Shown in pieces: positions 34,028 to 42,845 of a DNA stretch of 64,000 nt. The notes under the pieces were generated by a model. That model saw only the letters and a list, made by a program, of their open reading frames with translations. It made no database searches and was not told the DNA's origin. Source of the stretch: Candidatus Poribacteria bacterium. Lineage in GTDB: Bacteria > Poribacteria > WGA-4E > WGA-3G. The position numbers and the translations under genes are program-made. The stretch spans positions 1-64,000 of the forward strand of contig JAPPCZ010000096.1 of the NCBI GenBank assembly GCA_028824685.1, given 5' to 3'. How positions within the stretch are numbered: position 1 is the stretch's first letter; each line of letters starts with the position of its first letter.

Positions 34028-35476
34028 ATGAAAAATATTGTTTTACTAATTACCGATACATTCCGCTATGACAACCTCGGTGAACGGGCTGAAAAGCCTA
34101 TCCGAACACCGATGCTTGATAAATTTGAGGCAGAACACGCAACTGCTATAGACAAATTCTATATGAGCAGTTTTCCCACAATCCCACACCGCACTGATGT
34201 TGCAACTGGCACACTGGGATGGCCTCATTACGGATGGCAACCCATTGATCAGAGCGGTCCAAACCATATTGCACAACTCTTAGGTGGACAAGGTTACGCG
34301 ACACAGCTGATTTGTGATTGTCCGCATCTGTTCAATGCAAGGTTTCAACAAGGATTTCAGGCTGCTTTCCAACATCGCGGACAAGAGGGTGATAAACCGC
34401 TACTTCATCTCAACGATGAAATACAGACTATTATGCCGGATGAAAAGACACGTCCGAATCCTTCTTTTCGTGGGAACACCTTGCCCAATACCCACCGCTG
34501 GACAAACCGATACTACCAATACGAAGCAGAGACGTTTTCCGGTAGGACATCACAAACTGCAATACGATTTTTAGAGGAGAACTATCACTCCGGACCCTTC
34601 TTCCTTTGGGTTGATTTCTTTGATCCGCATGAGCCGTGGGATCCACCCGAATACATCGTCAAACGCTACGATCCAACCTATTCTGGACCGCCGATGCTAC
34701 ATCCGAATTATGGGCGATCTTCTATTTATACCGATGCGGAGTTGCATAACTTGTGGGCACACTACGCTGGCGAATCCGAACTTGTGGATCGACACATTGG
34801 ACAGATTATTCAAAAAGTTGATGACCTTGAAATTTGGGATGACACGCTTGTTGTCGTAATGTCAGACCACGGCATGTCTATCGGTGAACACAAAAGGACA
34901 GGAAAATCTAACATTGATTCTGAAGATCCGCGGTATTGGCCTACCTATCCGGAGATTAATCATCAAATGTTCATGATTGCTGGTGGTGACGTTCCACAAG
35001 GGCAACGTCTTGATATGATTGCACAACCGATGGATATTCTACCAACAGTGTGTGATTTAGCAGGGGTCACCCTTGATCCTCGGAAACCTTTTGAGGGCCG
35101 TTCCTTTGCAGATGCGCTTCTTTCTGGTGACTCTCAGCACAGAGAATATGCGGTTACAGGTACTCACATCGGGGCACGCGATGGTACTGTGCCGCGACGC
35201 GCGACAACACCGTTCCTTGTCACTGAACGTTGGGGATACGCACCCGTTGGTGAATACGGCACACCTGAATTGTTTGATTTGACAGTTGACCCAATTGCAA
35301 CGAATAATTTGGCTGAGAACAATGCCGCACTTGTTGCCGAATTGCATCAACTCTTTATGGCTCACTTATTGGAACATAACGCACCAGAGCATTTTCTTGC
35401 ACTTTGGCAAGAGCCGCCTACAGGAGATGGCAAAGGCAAGTGGTCAATCGATTATCCAGAAGAGGATAAGGAATAG
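34028..35476 (+). CDS. Sulfatase-superfamily protein with Thr at the catalytic position
   Basis: A 482-residue alkaline-phosphatase-superfamily hydrolase. The metal sites are seen as L-L-I-T-D-T-F-R-Y-D at residues 5-14 and M-S-D-H-G-M-S-I-G-E-H around 280. The sulfatase signature C/S-x-P-S-R-x-x-x-x-T-G is T-I-P-H-R-T-D-V-A-T-G here (residues 51-61), so the residue that would become formylglycine is Thr51. It is thus unlikely to be a classical sulfatase; a Thr nucleophile is used by related phosphomonoesterases and phosphodiesterases. No signal peptide is seen. The canonical paralogue at 56116-57615 retains C-A-P-S-R. Confidence 0.82.
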   Translation: MKNIVLLITDTFRYDNLGERAEKPIRTPMLDKFEAEHATAIDKFYMSSFPTIPHRTDVATGTLGWPHYGWQPIDQSGPNHIAQLLGGQGYATQLICDCPHLFNARFQQGFQAAFQHRGQEGDKPLLHLNDEIQTIMPDEKTRPNPSFRGNTLPNTHRWTNRYYQYEAETFSGRTSQTAIRFLEENYHSGPFFLWVDFFDPHEPWDPPEYIVKRYDPTYSGPPMLHPNYGRSSIYTDAELHNLWAHYAGESELVDRHIGQIIQKVDDLEIWDDTLVVVMSDHGMSIGEHKRTGKSNIDSEDPRYWPTYPEINHQMFMIAGGDVPQGQRLDMIAQPMDILPTVCDLAGVTLDPRKPFEGRSFADALLSGDSQHREYAVTGTHIGARDGTVPRRATTPFLVTERWGYAPVGEYGTPELFDLTVDPIATNNLAENNAALVAELHQLFMAHLLEHNAPEHFLALWQEPPTGDGKGKWSIDYPEEDKE

Positions 35477-35532
35477 AAGTTTGGATTCTTCGGATCAAAA
35501 ACTTGTCAATTTTCATAAAGAAATGAAAGTAT

Positions 35533-36843
35533 ATGGAAACTTCAAATTCGTTGCATGATCAACTAAGACGTATTGTAGGTGAGTCTGGCATACTGTCAGA
35601 GGGACAAGTATCTGACTATACTTATGACAGTTGTATTCCAAAAATAGTTGTCATGCCTGCATCCGTTCAAGCGTTACAAAATGTACTTCGTTTTGCGTCA
35701 GAGCAGAATTTATCCGTTATGCCTGTTGGATCAGGGACGAAACTTGGAATCGGCAACTTAGCTCCAAAAACAGATATTGTCCTTGCTACAACACGTCTAA
35801 ACAAGGTGATTGAATACGAGCCAGCAGACTTGACTGTAACTGTGGAAGCAGGTATTCGCTTAGCGGACCTACAAACCGAGTTGGCGAAAAACCGACAATT
35901 TCTTCCGTTGAATCCGCCTTATGCAGACCGATGTACTATCGGTGGAATTGTATCTACAAACGCCAGTGGCCCGCTGCGCCTACGATATGGAACTGCACGA
36001 AATTTGGTTTTAGGTATGCATGTTACCCATGCAACTGGTACCGTTGTCAAAAGTGGTGGAAAAGTTGTAAAAAACGTTGCAGGATATGATCTCAACAAAC
36101 TTTATATCGGTGCTTTCGGAACGCTCGGTATCATAACCGAAGTTACCCTCAAATTAGCACCACTGCCTGCACATGAGGCAATACTCGCCGTACAATCTGA
36201 GACAATTCAAGATGCGGTTAACATCGGATTAAAAGTCGTCTGTTCACAGACACTACCTACTTTCGTAAATCTGTTCGTAAACGTTGAGTTCAATCAATTT
36301 CATGAGAAAAAACCGACACTGTTAGTCGGATTTGCCGGGGATCCTGAAACTGTAGCATGGCAACTCAATTCGACTCAAAACCTCGTGGAACAAAACGGCT
36401 CGATTGGTGTGCAAAAAATAGAAGGAGAATCGCACGAAAATATCTGCCATATTATTCAGGAATTTTCAGCTGTAGATCGTAAATCCGATACAGTTCTTGT
36501 AAAAGTAAATCTCAAACGTACTGATCTTGCAGAATTTGCCGAACATGGATTGAAAGATACTTGTCAAATGATGGTACTGTTGGGAAACGGCGTGCTTTAC
36601 CTTAAAATCCCAATAGATTCTACCACCGATTTTCAACAACTTGCAGATACACTCACGCAACTACGTCAACGTGTTATAGATGTAGGAGGCAATCTAATTA
36701 TAGAAACTGCTCCGCCTGAACTGAAACAACAGATAGATGTTTGGGGTCCGATAGGTAGCACTCTCAAGTTGATGGAACAAGTTAAGGCAAAATTTGATGC
36801 CAAGAGTGTATTAAACCCCGGACGTTTTGCCTCAAATATTTAG
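35533..36843 (+). CDS. FAD-binding oxidase, GlcE/GlcD-like
   Basis: A 436-residue PCMH-type flavoprotein. The FAD pyrophosphate loop reads V-M-P-V-G-S-G-T-K-L-G-I near residues 59-70, followed by T-I-G-G-I-V-S-T-N-A-S-G-P near 135-147 and G-G-K-V-V-K-N-V-A-G-Y-D-L near 176-188. This last pattern is characteristic of the glycolate oxidase FAD-binding subunit GlcE. GlcE functions with GlcD and the iron-sulfur GlcF to oxidise glycolate to glyoxylate, but neither is adjacent. The C-terminus N-P-G-R-F fits the family. It follows the sulfatase-like gene by about 55 bases. Confidence 0.83.
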   Translation: METSNSLHDQLRRIVGESGILSEGQVSDYTYDSCIPKIVVMPASVQALQNVLRFASEQNLSVMPVGSGTKLGIGNLAPKTDIVLATTRLNKVIEYEPADLTVTVEAGIRLADLQTELAKNRQFLPLNPPYADRCTIGGIVSTNASGPLRLRYGTARNLVLGMHVTHATGTVVKSGGKVVKNVAGYDLNKLYIGAFGTLGIITEVTLKLAPLPAHEAILAVQSETIQDAVNIGLKVVCSQTLPTFVNLFVNVEFNQFHEKKPTLLVGFAGDPETVAWQLNSTQNLVEQNGSIGVQKIEGESHENICHIIQEFSAVDRKSDTVLVKVNLKRTDLAEFAEHGLKDTCQMMVLLGNGVLYLKIPIDSTTDFQQLADTLTQLRQRVIDVGGNLIIETAPPELKQQIDVWGPIGSTLKLMEQVKAKFDAKSVLNPGRFASNI

Positions 36844-36907
36844 AGCATATCTCATAAATCAGATTATGTTAAAGTACTCTGTTCTACTCAACCTTGAAAC
36901 TTAGTTC

Positions 36908-36994
36908 GTAGGTCGGATAGAGCGAAGCGAAACCCGACAATATTAGGGTTTCAGGGTCAACCTGTCGGGTTTCGCTTCGCTCTACCCGACCTAC
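36908..36994. repeat. 87-bp two-armed inverted repeat
   Basis: Arms 36908-36939 and 36963-36994 are 32 bases each with one mismatch (GTAGGTCGG, then TAGAGCGAAGCGAAACCCGACA). The loop is 23 bases. An element of the same design lies at 42699-42783, with a changed arm core yet preserved pairing. Lies between the GlcE-like and PorX-like genes. Confidence 0.9.
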
Positions 36995-37139
36995 AATCCG
37001 CTACAATGATTTATGAGATACACTATAGTATATTCTCATTTATTAATGATCTCTTGAAATACCATGTCCACATTTTGATAAAACGTTCCGAGTTGTTAAA
37101 CCCTATCATCAAGTACGCATTGAAAAGGGAGAAGATAAC

Positions 37140-38759
37140 ATGGAAAACACAAAGGGGAGGATTCTTTGGATTGATAACGCATTAAGAGTACCGTTGGCAA
37201 GTCCATATCTGAAGTCTGAGCAGAAGCTTTATGTGCGATTTTTAGAGTATCACGGATATGATGTCTCGTTAACAGATAGTGGTGATGAGGGAATCGCTTT
37301 ACTGAAAGATAAGACGTTCCACGGTGTATTATTAAATTATGAAATGCCAACTGGCAACGTTGATTTGCTTTCACGCATCCGGAAAGAGGATGCACATATT
37401 CCCATTATTCTGCTGACTAAGTCAGGTGGACAAGAGATAATGGAGAAAGCAAGTCTTCATGGTGTTGACGATGTCTTAATAATGCCGACAAACCCCAGAC
37501 AGTTGGTTTCATCACTTGCATTTTTACTTGAAAAGCAGAATATTCGAGAAACATATACACCACAAGCGTACGTTGATAACTTTAATAAGCAATATACACT
37601 GGAACACAATCAAACACAGACTTTGGAGGATGAACTTCATGATAGCGACTGGCAAGCATGGATAGACACATATATCCGTTTTGTTGAGTGGGATATAAAA
37701 TTAGATTCGCTTTCTAATGTTGATGAACTTAAAACAATCCATGCAAGTGAAAAACGTGAAGCCAATTCTGTTTTTGCTGATTATATTCAAAACACTTACA
37801 GTTTGTGGCTTGAAAGTGAAGATTCTCCCACTTTGTCTGTGGATGTTTTTTACAAATATGTGATTCCAGAGATACAGATGGGGAAATCCGTGCTGTTTGT
37901 CGTAATGGATTGTATGCGGTTGGACCATTGGTTGAAAATTGAACCTCTGCTCTACCGTGATTTCCACATGACAAAGCACTATTACTATTCTATTTTGCCT
38001 ACATCAACCCATTATGCTCGTAATGCTATTTTCAGCGGTTTATTTCCACGAGATTTGGCTGAACGATACCCTAATCTGTATGCCGAACCGGATGAAGAAC
38101 ATACAAGTATCAACCGCTATGAAAAAGAACTCATGTATTTACAACTTGAACGGCATGGGATAGCTTTAAAACCATCACCACATTACTTCAAAATTTTCGA
38201 TGCACGTGGTGAAATTCAATACCTACAGTGGTTAACAGATGCAAACCGGATTAGTTTGGCAGCAGTAGTCGTCGATTTCCTTGACATGTTGACGCACCTC
38301 AGAAGTGAGACGCCTCTATTTCAGCAACTTATTTCAAATGAAGAAGCGTTTAGGGCACTTGTGCAAACGTGGTTTCAGAATTCACGGATTTACAAAATTA
38401 TCAAGCTTGCGGCTGAACGTGGAATTACGACAATAATTACATCTGATCACGGTTCAGTGCTATGTCAAAACGCAGTCAAAATATCAAGTCCCTACGAACT
38501 TTCGAGTGGACTGAGAGCAAAAAAGGGCAAAGACATATCCTGTTCACCTGAAGCAGGTTTGTTGATAAACAATCCTGAAGAATATAGATTGCCACATAGT
38601 GCTGCAGACAAGAACTACATTCTCGCTAAAGAAGATTACTATTTTGTATATGAAAGACAGTTTAACGTGTATAAAGAGATATTTCAGAATAGTTTCCAAC
38701 ACGGGGGCATTTCATTTGAAGAGATGATTCTGCCATGTATAGTCCTTGAACCGCGGTGA
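37140..38759 (+). CDS. PorX-like protein: degenerate receiver domain plus PglZ domain
   Basis: A 539-residue cytoplasmic protein with PorX architecture. Residues 6-130 form a response-regulator receiver fold (I-L-W-I-D-N at 8-13; I-P-I-I-L-L-T-K-S at 87-95), then a helical linker, then a PglZ domain of the alkaline phosphatase superfamily (V-V-M-D-C-M-R-L-D-H-W near 254-264; T-S-T-H-Y-A-R-N-A-I-F-S-G near 288-300; T-S-D-H-G-S near 433). In Bacteroidota PorX regulates type IX secretion and its PglZ domain has phosphodiesterase activity. Here the expected phospho-acceptor Asp is Asn66 and the conserved Lys is Met115, so phosphorylation control looks lost. Confidence 0.85.
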   Translation: MENTKGRILWIDNALRVPLASPYLKSEQKLYVRFLEYHGYDVSLTDSGDEGIALLKDKTFHGVLLNYEMPTGNVDLLSRIRKEDAHIPIILLTKSGGQEIMEKASLHGVDDVLIMPTNPRQLVSSLAFLLEKQNIRETYTPQAYVDNFNKQYTLEHNQTQTLEDELHDSDWQAWIDTYIRFVEWDIKLDSLSNVDELKTIHASEKREANSVFADYIQNTYSLWLESEDSPTLSVDVFYKYVIPEIQMGKSVLFVVMDCMRLDHWLKIEPLLYRDFHMTKHYYYSILPTSTHYARNAIFSGLFPRDLAERYPNLYAEPDEEHTSINRYEKELMYLQLERHGIALKPSPHYFKIFDARGEIQYLQWLTDANRISLAAVVVDFLDMLTHLRSETPLFQQLISNEEAFRALVQTWFQNSRIYKIIKLAAERGITTIITSDHGSVLCQNAVKISSPYELSSGLRAKKGKDISCSPEAGLLINNPEEYRLPHSAADKNYILAKEDYYFVYERQFNVYKEIFQNSFQHGGISFEEMILPCIVLEPR

Positions 38760-38850
38760 GGATAAGTAGTCAGGTAAACTGTCAAATAGATTTATACGTT
38801 ATCAGGAATCAAAACTTACTTGAATATTCTCTTCCAAGGAGAAGAAACCT

Positions 38851-40728
38851 ATGCTAAAAAACACCAAACCTAATAAAACTTTACTTTGCGCGCTGTTAAC
38901 ATTTATCACAATAATATTTCCGATTTGCACACAAGCACAGTTTCCTGATTTCGACCTTTCTGATAATCAACCTGTAGAGAAATTAAGTGCTGAAGGGTTT
39001 ATCTCTTTGGATAAGGTACAACCCGGCAGAGACTTCAAAATTGCTGTTGTAGTGAAGATAGCAAAAGGATGGCATGTCAATGCAAATCCCGCTCGTGAAG
39101 GACTTATTCCGACTGAAATAATATTTCCTGAAACGCCGAACTTGACTTTTGGGAAAGTGATATATCCTACAGGTGACACACTCAATCTCGCTTCAATAGG
39201 AGAAGCACCAGTCTACCACGATACTATTACGATTGGTATCCCTGCAACTTTGCTTCAAAGCACACCAATTGGACCTACAACTTTAGATATGCAGCTTCGC
39301 TACCAGGCCTGTAATGATGAACAGTGTCTGTTACCGGAAACGCTAAATGTTACCATACCGATTAATGTTGTCAGTTTAGCTGAAACCGCACAAGAGGCTA
39401 ACGAGGCTATTTTCGCTAATATCGCATTTGATACCACGACAAACGACAGTAGTGAAGATCAAGGGGGAATTGCAGGCGCACTTTCTGGGGGCAATTTATG
39501 GCTCGCATTTCTGCTTGTGTTTGTCGGAGGGATTGTGACGAGTTTGACACCATGTGTGTATCCGCTAATTCCGATAACGGTTTCTATTTTTGGTGCAAAT
39601 GAATCTACCGGTATTCTCAGGTCTTTTCTACTTTCGGTGGTATATGTATTTGGAATCGTCGTTACCTATTCAATTTTAGGTGTTGCGGTCGCGTCAACGG
39701 GAGCAGTATTCGGTCAGATTATGGCAAATCCCTGGGTGATCGGTTTCATCAGTGTGATTCTTGTTACACTTGGTTTGTCTATGTTCGGTGTCTTTGAGAT
39801 ACGCTTGCCTTCTTCAATGCAAAATAGGCTAAATACTGTTGGAGGCGCTGGATTTGTTGGTGCGTTTGGAATGGGAACTGTTGCGGGGGTGATCGCCGCA
39901 CCATGCACGGGTCCTGCTTTGGCTGCTGTCTTGGCATATATTGCTACAACGAGCAGCTTAGTGATCGGATTCTGGCTAATGTTTACGTACGCCCTCGGTA
40001 TGGGTTTATTGTTCATTTGCATAGGGACGTTCTCTGGTTTACTTTCCGCCCTACCACGCTCAGGTGGATGGATGTATGTTTTGGAAAATATCTTTGGAAT
40101 TGCGATTATCACGATGGCACTCTACTTCCTCAAAGATGTTAAAATCTTTGCCCCTTTGACAAGTTTTTTACAGAACTCGCTCCCATTTTTTGGCATCGCT
40201 GCCGGTTTAATTCTTATAGGACTACTTCTCGGCAAGTTGACGCAACGTTTTAGTGGTATCCCTGCCGGGATGAAAGTTCGCAAAGCATCTGGCCTTTTAA
40301 TGGTTATAGTTGGGGCATTTATGATAGTTGGAGGACTTCAACAACCTGTTGCTGGGGTACATCTGAACTGGGTTTCTGATGAACCTACTGCATTAGAAAC
40401 TGCAAAACAGGAAGACAAATTAGTGATGCTTGATTTCTATGCGACGTGGTGTAGTGCCTGCAATGAACTGGATCATAAGACTTTTTCCGACCAAACTATT
40501 GTTGATAAATTAGAAAATTACATTACGGTCAAACTTGATTTTTCTGTTGAATCTGACAAGGCATTAACAGAAAAGTACCAGATTCGCGGTTTACCCGTTG
40601 TTATTTTTATGGATGCTCAAGAAAACATTTTTAAGCGAATTGAAAAGTTTGTTGATGCAGAGGAGATGCTTAAGATAATAGAAAATGTTGAAGCTGAAGC
40701 TAAATCTATTAAAGGTAGTGATTTATAA
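38851..40728 (+). CDS. dsbD: Thiol:disulfide interchange protein DsbD
   Basis: A 625-residue inner-membrane reductant conduit. A signal peptide (about 1-30) precedes the periplasmic DsbD-alpha-like domain, with C-N-D-E-Q-C near residue 152. Residues about 215-490 hold eight membrane helices with the redox cysteines in T-P-C-V-Y-P-L and A-A-P-C-T-G-P. The C-terminal thioredoxin domain has A-T-W-C-S-A-C-N near 532-539. DsbD moves electrons from cytoplasmic thioredoxin to periplasmic thiols, for example in cytochrome c maturation. It is followed after 11 bases by a TPR protein gene, probably one operon. Confidence 0.93.
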   Translation: MLKNTKPNKTLLCALLTFITIIFPICTQAQFPDFDLSDNQPVEKLSAEGFISLDKVQPGRDFKIAVVVKIAKGWHVNANPAREGLIPTEIIFPETPNLTFGKVIYPTGDTLNLASIGEAPVYHDTITIGIPATLLQSTPIGPTTLDMQLRYQACNDEQCLLPETLNVTIPINVVSLAETAQEANEAIFANIAFDTTTNDSSEDQGGIAGALSGGNLWLAFLLVFVGGIVTSLTPCVYPLIPITVSIFGANESTGILRSFLLSVVYVFGIVVTYSILGVAVASTGAVFGQIMANPWVIGFISVILVTLGLSMFGVFEIRLPSSMQNRLNTVGGAGFVGAFGMGTVAGVIAAPCTGPALAAVLAYIATTSSLVIGFWLMFTYALGMGLLFICIGTFSGLLSALPRSGGWMYVLENIFGIAIITMALYFLKDVKIFAPLTSFLQNSLPFFGIAAGLILIGLLLGKLTQRFSGIPAGMKVRKASGLLMVIVGAFMIVGGLQQPVAGVHLNWVSDEPTALETAKQEDKLVMLDFYATWCSACNELDHKTFSDQTIVDKLENYITVKLDFSVESDKALTEKYQIRGLPVVIFMDAQENIFKRIEKFVDAEEMLKIIENVEAEAKSIKGSDL

Positions 40729-40739
40729 AGGAGGCACAC

Positions 40740-41828
40740 ATGGAATCGAATAACCAGATTGAAAAGAAGTCATTTTTTTCATTTAACCGTTGGCTTTTAT
40801 ATACTGAAATCATTGCAATTATTGGGTTTGTAGTGCTTGCTGCACTCTATACTCAGCGGGGTGGTGCCGAACCTAAATCGCTTCCGTTAACTGAAGTTGA
40901 AACCCTAATTGCTGAAGCAGATTCACACTTCGAAAATCAAGACTTAGGGAGAGCAGTGTTCCTGTATTGGCAAGCACTCCAAGCAATGGAAAGCGAAAAA
41001 ACAGATGACAATAAAATGGATCGCTTGCATGCGAACCTTCGCATTGCAGAGATCTACTCCCAGAGTAATTGGTTAAAAGATGCAAAGTCGCGCCTACAAC
41101 ATGCCTCAAATATCCAGCCTGATCATGAAGATGTTCTCCTCTTAAGTGGTAGACTTTTTCGCGATGAAGGGGCGTTAAAAGAGGCAACTGAACATTTTTT
41201 AGCAGTGTTAGAAAAGAACCCTAAAAATGCTGAGGCACGCTATCTTCTGGGTGTTCTGTATCAAGGGAATAAGCAGTATGAAGCGGCATCCACACATTAT
41301 AGATCGGCGATTGAAAGTGATCAGGAGTTCAAACATATCCCTTCTGAAAAAGCACCTATTGGTGTGCTTGCGCGCCTTCAATTATCACGGACTTACAATA
41401 AGATGTTCAATAATTATAGTCTCCTTGATCGAGAACTCACCGATGAAGATTACACAGAAATTTCACGACTTGAAACACAGTCAGTTTCTCTTTTAGAGGA
41501 AGCACTTCAAAAACAACCGGATATGCAAGAAATTGTGAATGACCTCATCGGTTTACTTTATAGGCGTGCCATTGCACTTAAACGCGAAGCAGCAACGCGC
41601 CCTTATGCAGACGCGTTGGAAGTCTATGAACGCATTGTGGAACTTGACCCGACAGAAGTAAAAGCTTGGCAGGAGATGGCTGAAATTTATGAGAGTTATC
41701 TGATGGATAAACTGAAAGCACTTGAAATGTACCGAAAGGTTTATGAACTTGAACCGCATGCAACTTACTTAGCAATTATTAAATCACTTGAAGAAGAAAT
41801 TACTGCAGAAAATGGGGAATTGGAATAA
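40740..41828 (+). CDS. Membrane-anchored TPR protein
   Basis: A 362-residue protein with one N-terminal membrane anchor (residues about 16-40) and TPR repeats facing the periplasm (L-L-S-G-R-L-F-R-D-E-G-A-L-K-E-A; A-R-Y-L-L-G-V-L-Y-Q-G-N-K-Q-Y-E-A-A; A-L-E-V-Y-E-R-I-V-E-L-D-P-T). GGAGG lies just upstream of the ATG, inside the 11-base gap after dsbD. TPR proteins of this kind act as scaffolds; with DsbD as partner, a role in cytochrome c or thiol-protein assembly (CcmI/NrfG-like) is plausible but unproven. Confidence 0.8.
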   Translation: MESNNQIEKKSFFSFNRWLLYTEIIAIIGFVVLAALYTQRGGAEPKSLPLTEVETLIAEADSHFENQDLGRAVFLYWQALQAMESEKTDDNKMDRLHANLRIAEIYSQSNWLKDAKSRLQHASNIQPDHEDVLLLSGRLFRDEGALKEATEHFLAVLEKNPKNAEARYLLGVLYQGNKQYEAASTHYRSAIESDQEFKHIPSEKAPIGVLARLQLSRTYNKMFNNYSLLDRELTDEDYTEISRLETQSVSLLEEALQKQPDMQEIVNDLIGLLYRRAIALKREAATRPYADALEVYERIVELDPTEVKAWQEMAEIYESYLMDKLKALEMYRKVYELEPHATYLAIIKSLEEEITAENGELE

Positions 41829-41856
41829 TGACGACTTGATCCCAAAAATGGCATTA

Positions 41857-42303
41857 TTAACGCTGAAGTCTCCTAAAAAGACTTGTGCAACATGGACATT
41901 GATATTTATTTAATGTTCTACTAACCTTCTGTTTAACTTCATTTGGAAACTCACTCGTTAGTTTATTTAACCGCCTACCTTTCTTTCTATATGATGCTTT
42001 AGCAATCTCAAGCGCTAACGGTAAGTATTGCAAACAGTGCCGTAGTTTCTCCCCTACCCTTTTAGGTAAAAACGGGACAGTTTTTACGACTCCAGCTGTT
42101 CCTTGTTTTATTCCAGTTGAGATATGCCCAGCAAGTTTGCTCGTCACAGTTCCTATTTTTTCACGATGTTTGAACAAAACTGTAGCAATTTCTAATGCTA
42201 AAGGTAGAAATGGTAGCATGCGCGTCAAAGCTGCACCAGCTGCTTTTGGCAGATGCGGAATCACAGCATTCAAAGCCGGTCTTAAGGCTGCCATACTAAT
42301 CAT
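41857..42303 (-). CDS. Internally duplicated basic protein with C-terminal Cys cluster
   Basis: A 148-residue protein I do not recognise. I start it at the ATG at 42303, which has AAGGA upstream; a longer form begins at 42357 without a ribosome site. It is an internal duplication: L-P-F-L-P-L-A-L-E-I-A-T near residues 30-41 recurs as L-Q-Y-L-P-L-A-L-E-I-A-K near 87-98, each followed by a basic segment. The repeats could be amphipathic or membrane-associated. The C-terminus has C-P-C-C, which could bind metal. It lies just upstream of the two tRNA genes' 3' side on the same strand. Confidence 0.6.
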   Translation of the reverse strand: MISMAALRPALNAVIPHLPKAAGAALTRMLPFLPLALEIATVLFKHREKIGTVTSKLAGHISTGIKQGTAGVVKTVPFLPKRVGEKLRHCLQYLPLALEIAKASYRKKGRRLNKLTSEFPNEVKQKVSRTLNKYQCPCCTSLFRRLQR

Positions 42304-42406
42304 AGAGATTCCTTCATTAGGCACAAATTGTAAGGTGATTAGGTAACCACGATACATTTCAAAGCGGTAAATGTGGAAAGTTGCAACTTGTGGGTAGGAT
42401 AGAAGA

Positions 42407-42478
42407 AGCCGATGAGAGGATTTGAACCTCCGACCTACTGATTACGAATCAGTTGCTCTTCCACTGAGCTACACCGGC
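42407..42478 (-). tRNA. tRNA-Thr (anticodon CGT)
   Basis: Reading the minus strand, a 7-bp acceptor stem (GCCGGTG with CATCGGC, one G-T pair), a D arm GCTCAGTGGAAGAGC, an anticodon arm ACTGA-TTCGTAA-TCAGT and a T arm containing GGTTCAAATCC fold normally. The loop TTCGTAA gives anticodon CGT, decoding ACG. CCA is not encoded; the discriminator base is T. Confidence 0.95.
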
Positions 42479-42502
42479 TTGACAGAGCGTTTAAATAGAG
42501 AA

Positions 42503-42575
42503 TGCCGAGAGGCAGAATCGAACTGCCGACACATAGATTTTCAGTCTACTGCTCTACCGACTGAGCTATCTCGGC
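42503..42575 (-). tRNA. tRNA-Phe (anticodon GAA)
   Basis: Minus strand; acceptor GCCGAGA pairs with TCTCGGC, discriminator A, D arm GCTCAGTCGGTAGAGC, anticodon loop CTGAAAA with anticodon GAA, T arm containing GCAGTTCGATTCTGC. CCA is not encoded. It lies 24 bases upstream of tRNA-Thr, so the two are probably one transcript. Confidence 0.96.
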
Positions 42576-42698
42576 TTCAGATATTTATAATACCATTAAT
42601 TAAAACGATTGTCAAATCTTTTAGCGATTTTACAGGATCATTAGCTTTCAGTTTTTCTGCACATTCTATTGCAAACGTTAATATTTTATAGTCGCATT

Positions 42699-42783
42699 GT
42701 AGGTCGGGTAGAGTTTACGAAACCCGACAATCTTAGTGTGACAGTGCGATCCTGTCGGGTTTCGTAAACTCTACCCGACCTAC
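42699..42783. repeat. 85-bp two-armed inverted repeat
   Basis: Perfectly complementary 31-base arms (42699-42729 and 42753-42783) with a 23-base loop. The outer part GTAGGTCGGGTAGAG is shared with the element at 36908-36994, while the core is TTTACG rather than CGAAGCG, changed on both arms. It sits between the tRNA genes and the TAXI-protein gene. Confidence 0.92.
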
Positions 42784-42845
42784 AATATAAACTCTCAGTA
42801 AAACCTATTAACCGATAATTCATAAAACTGAATAACCCTGGGATT

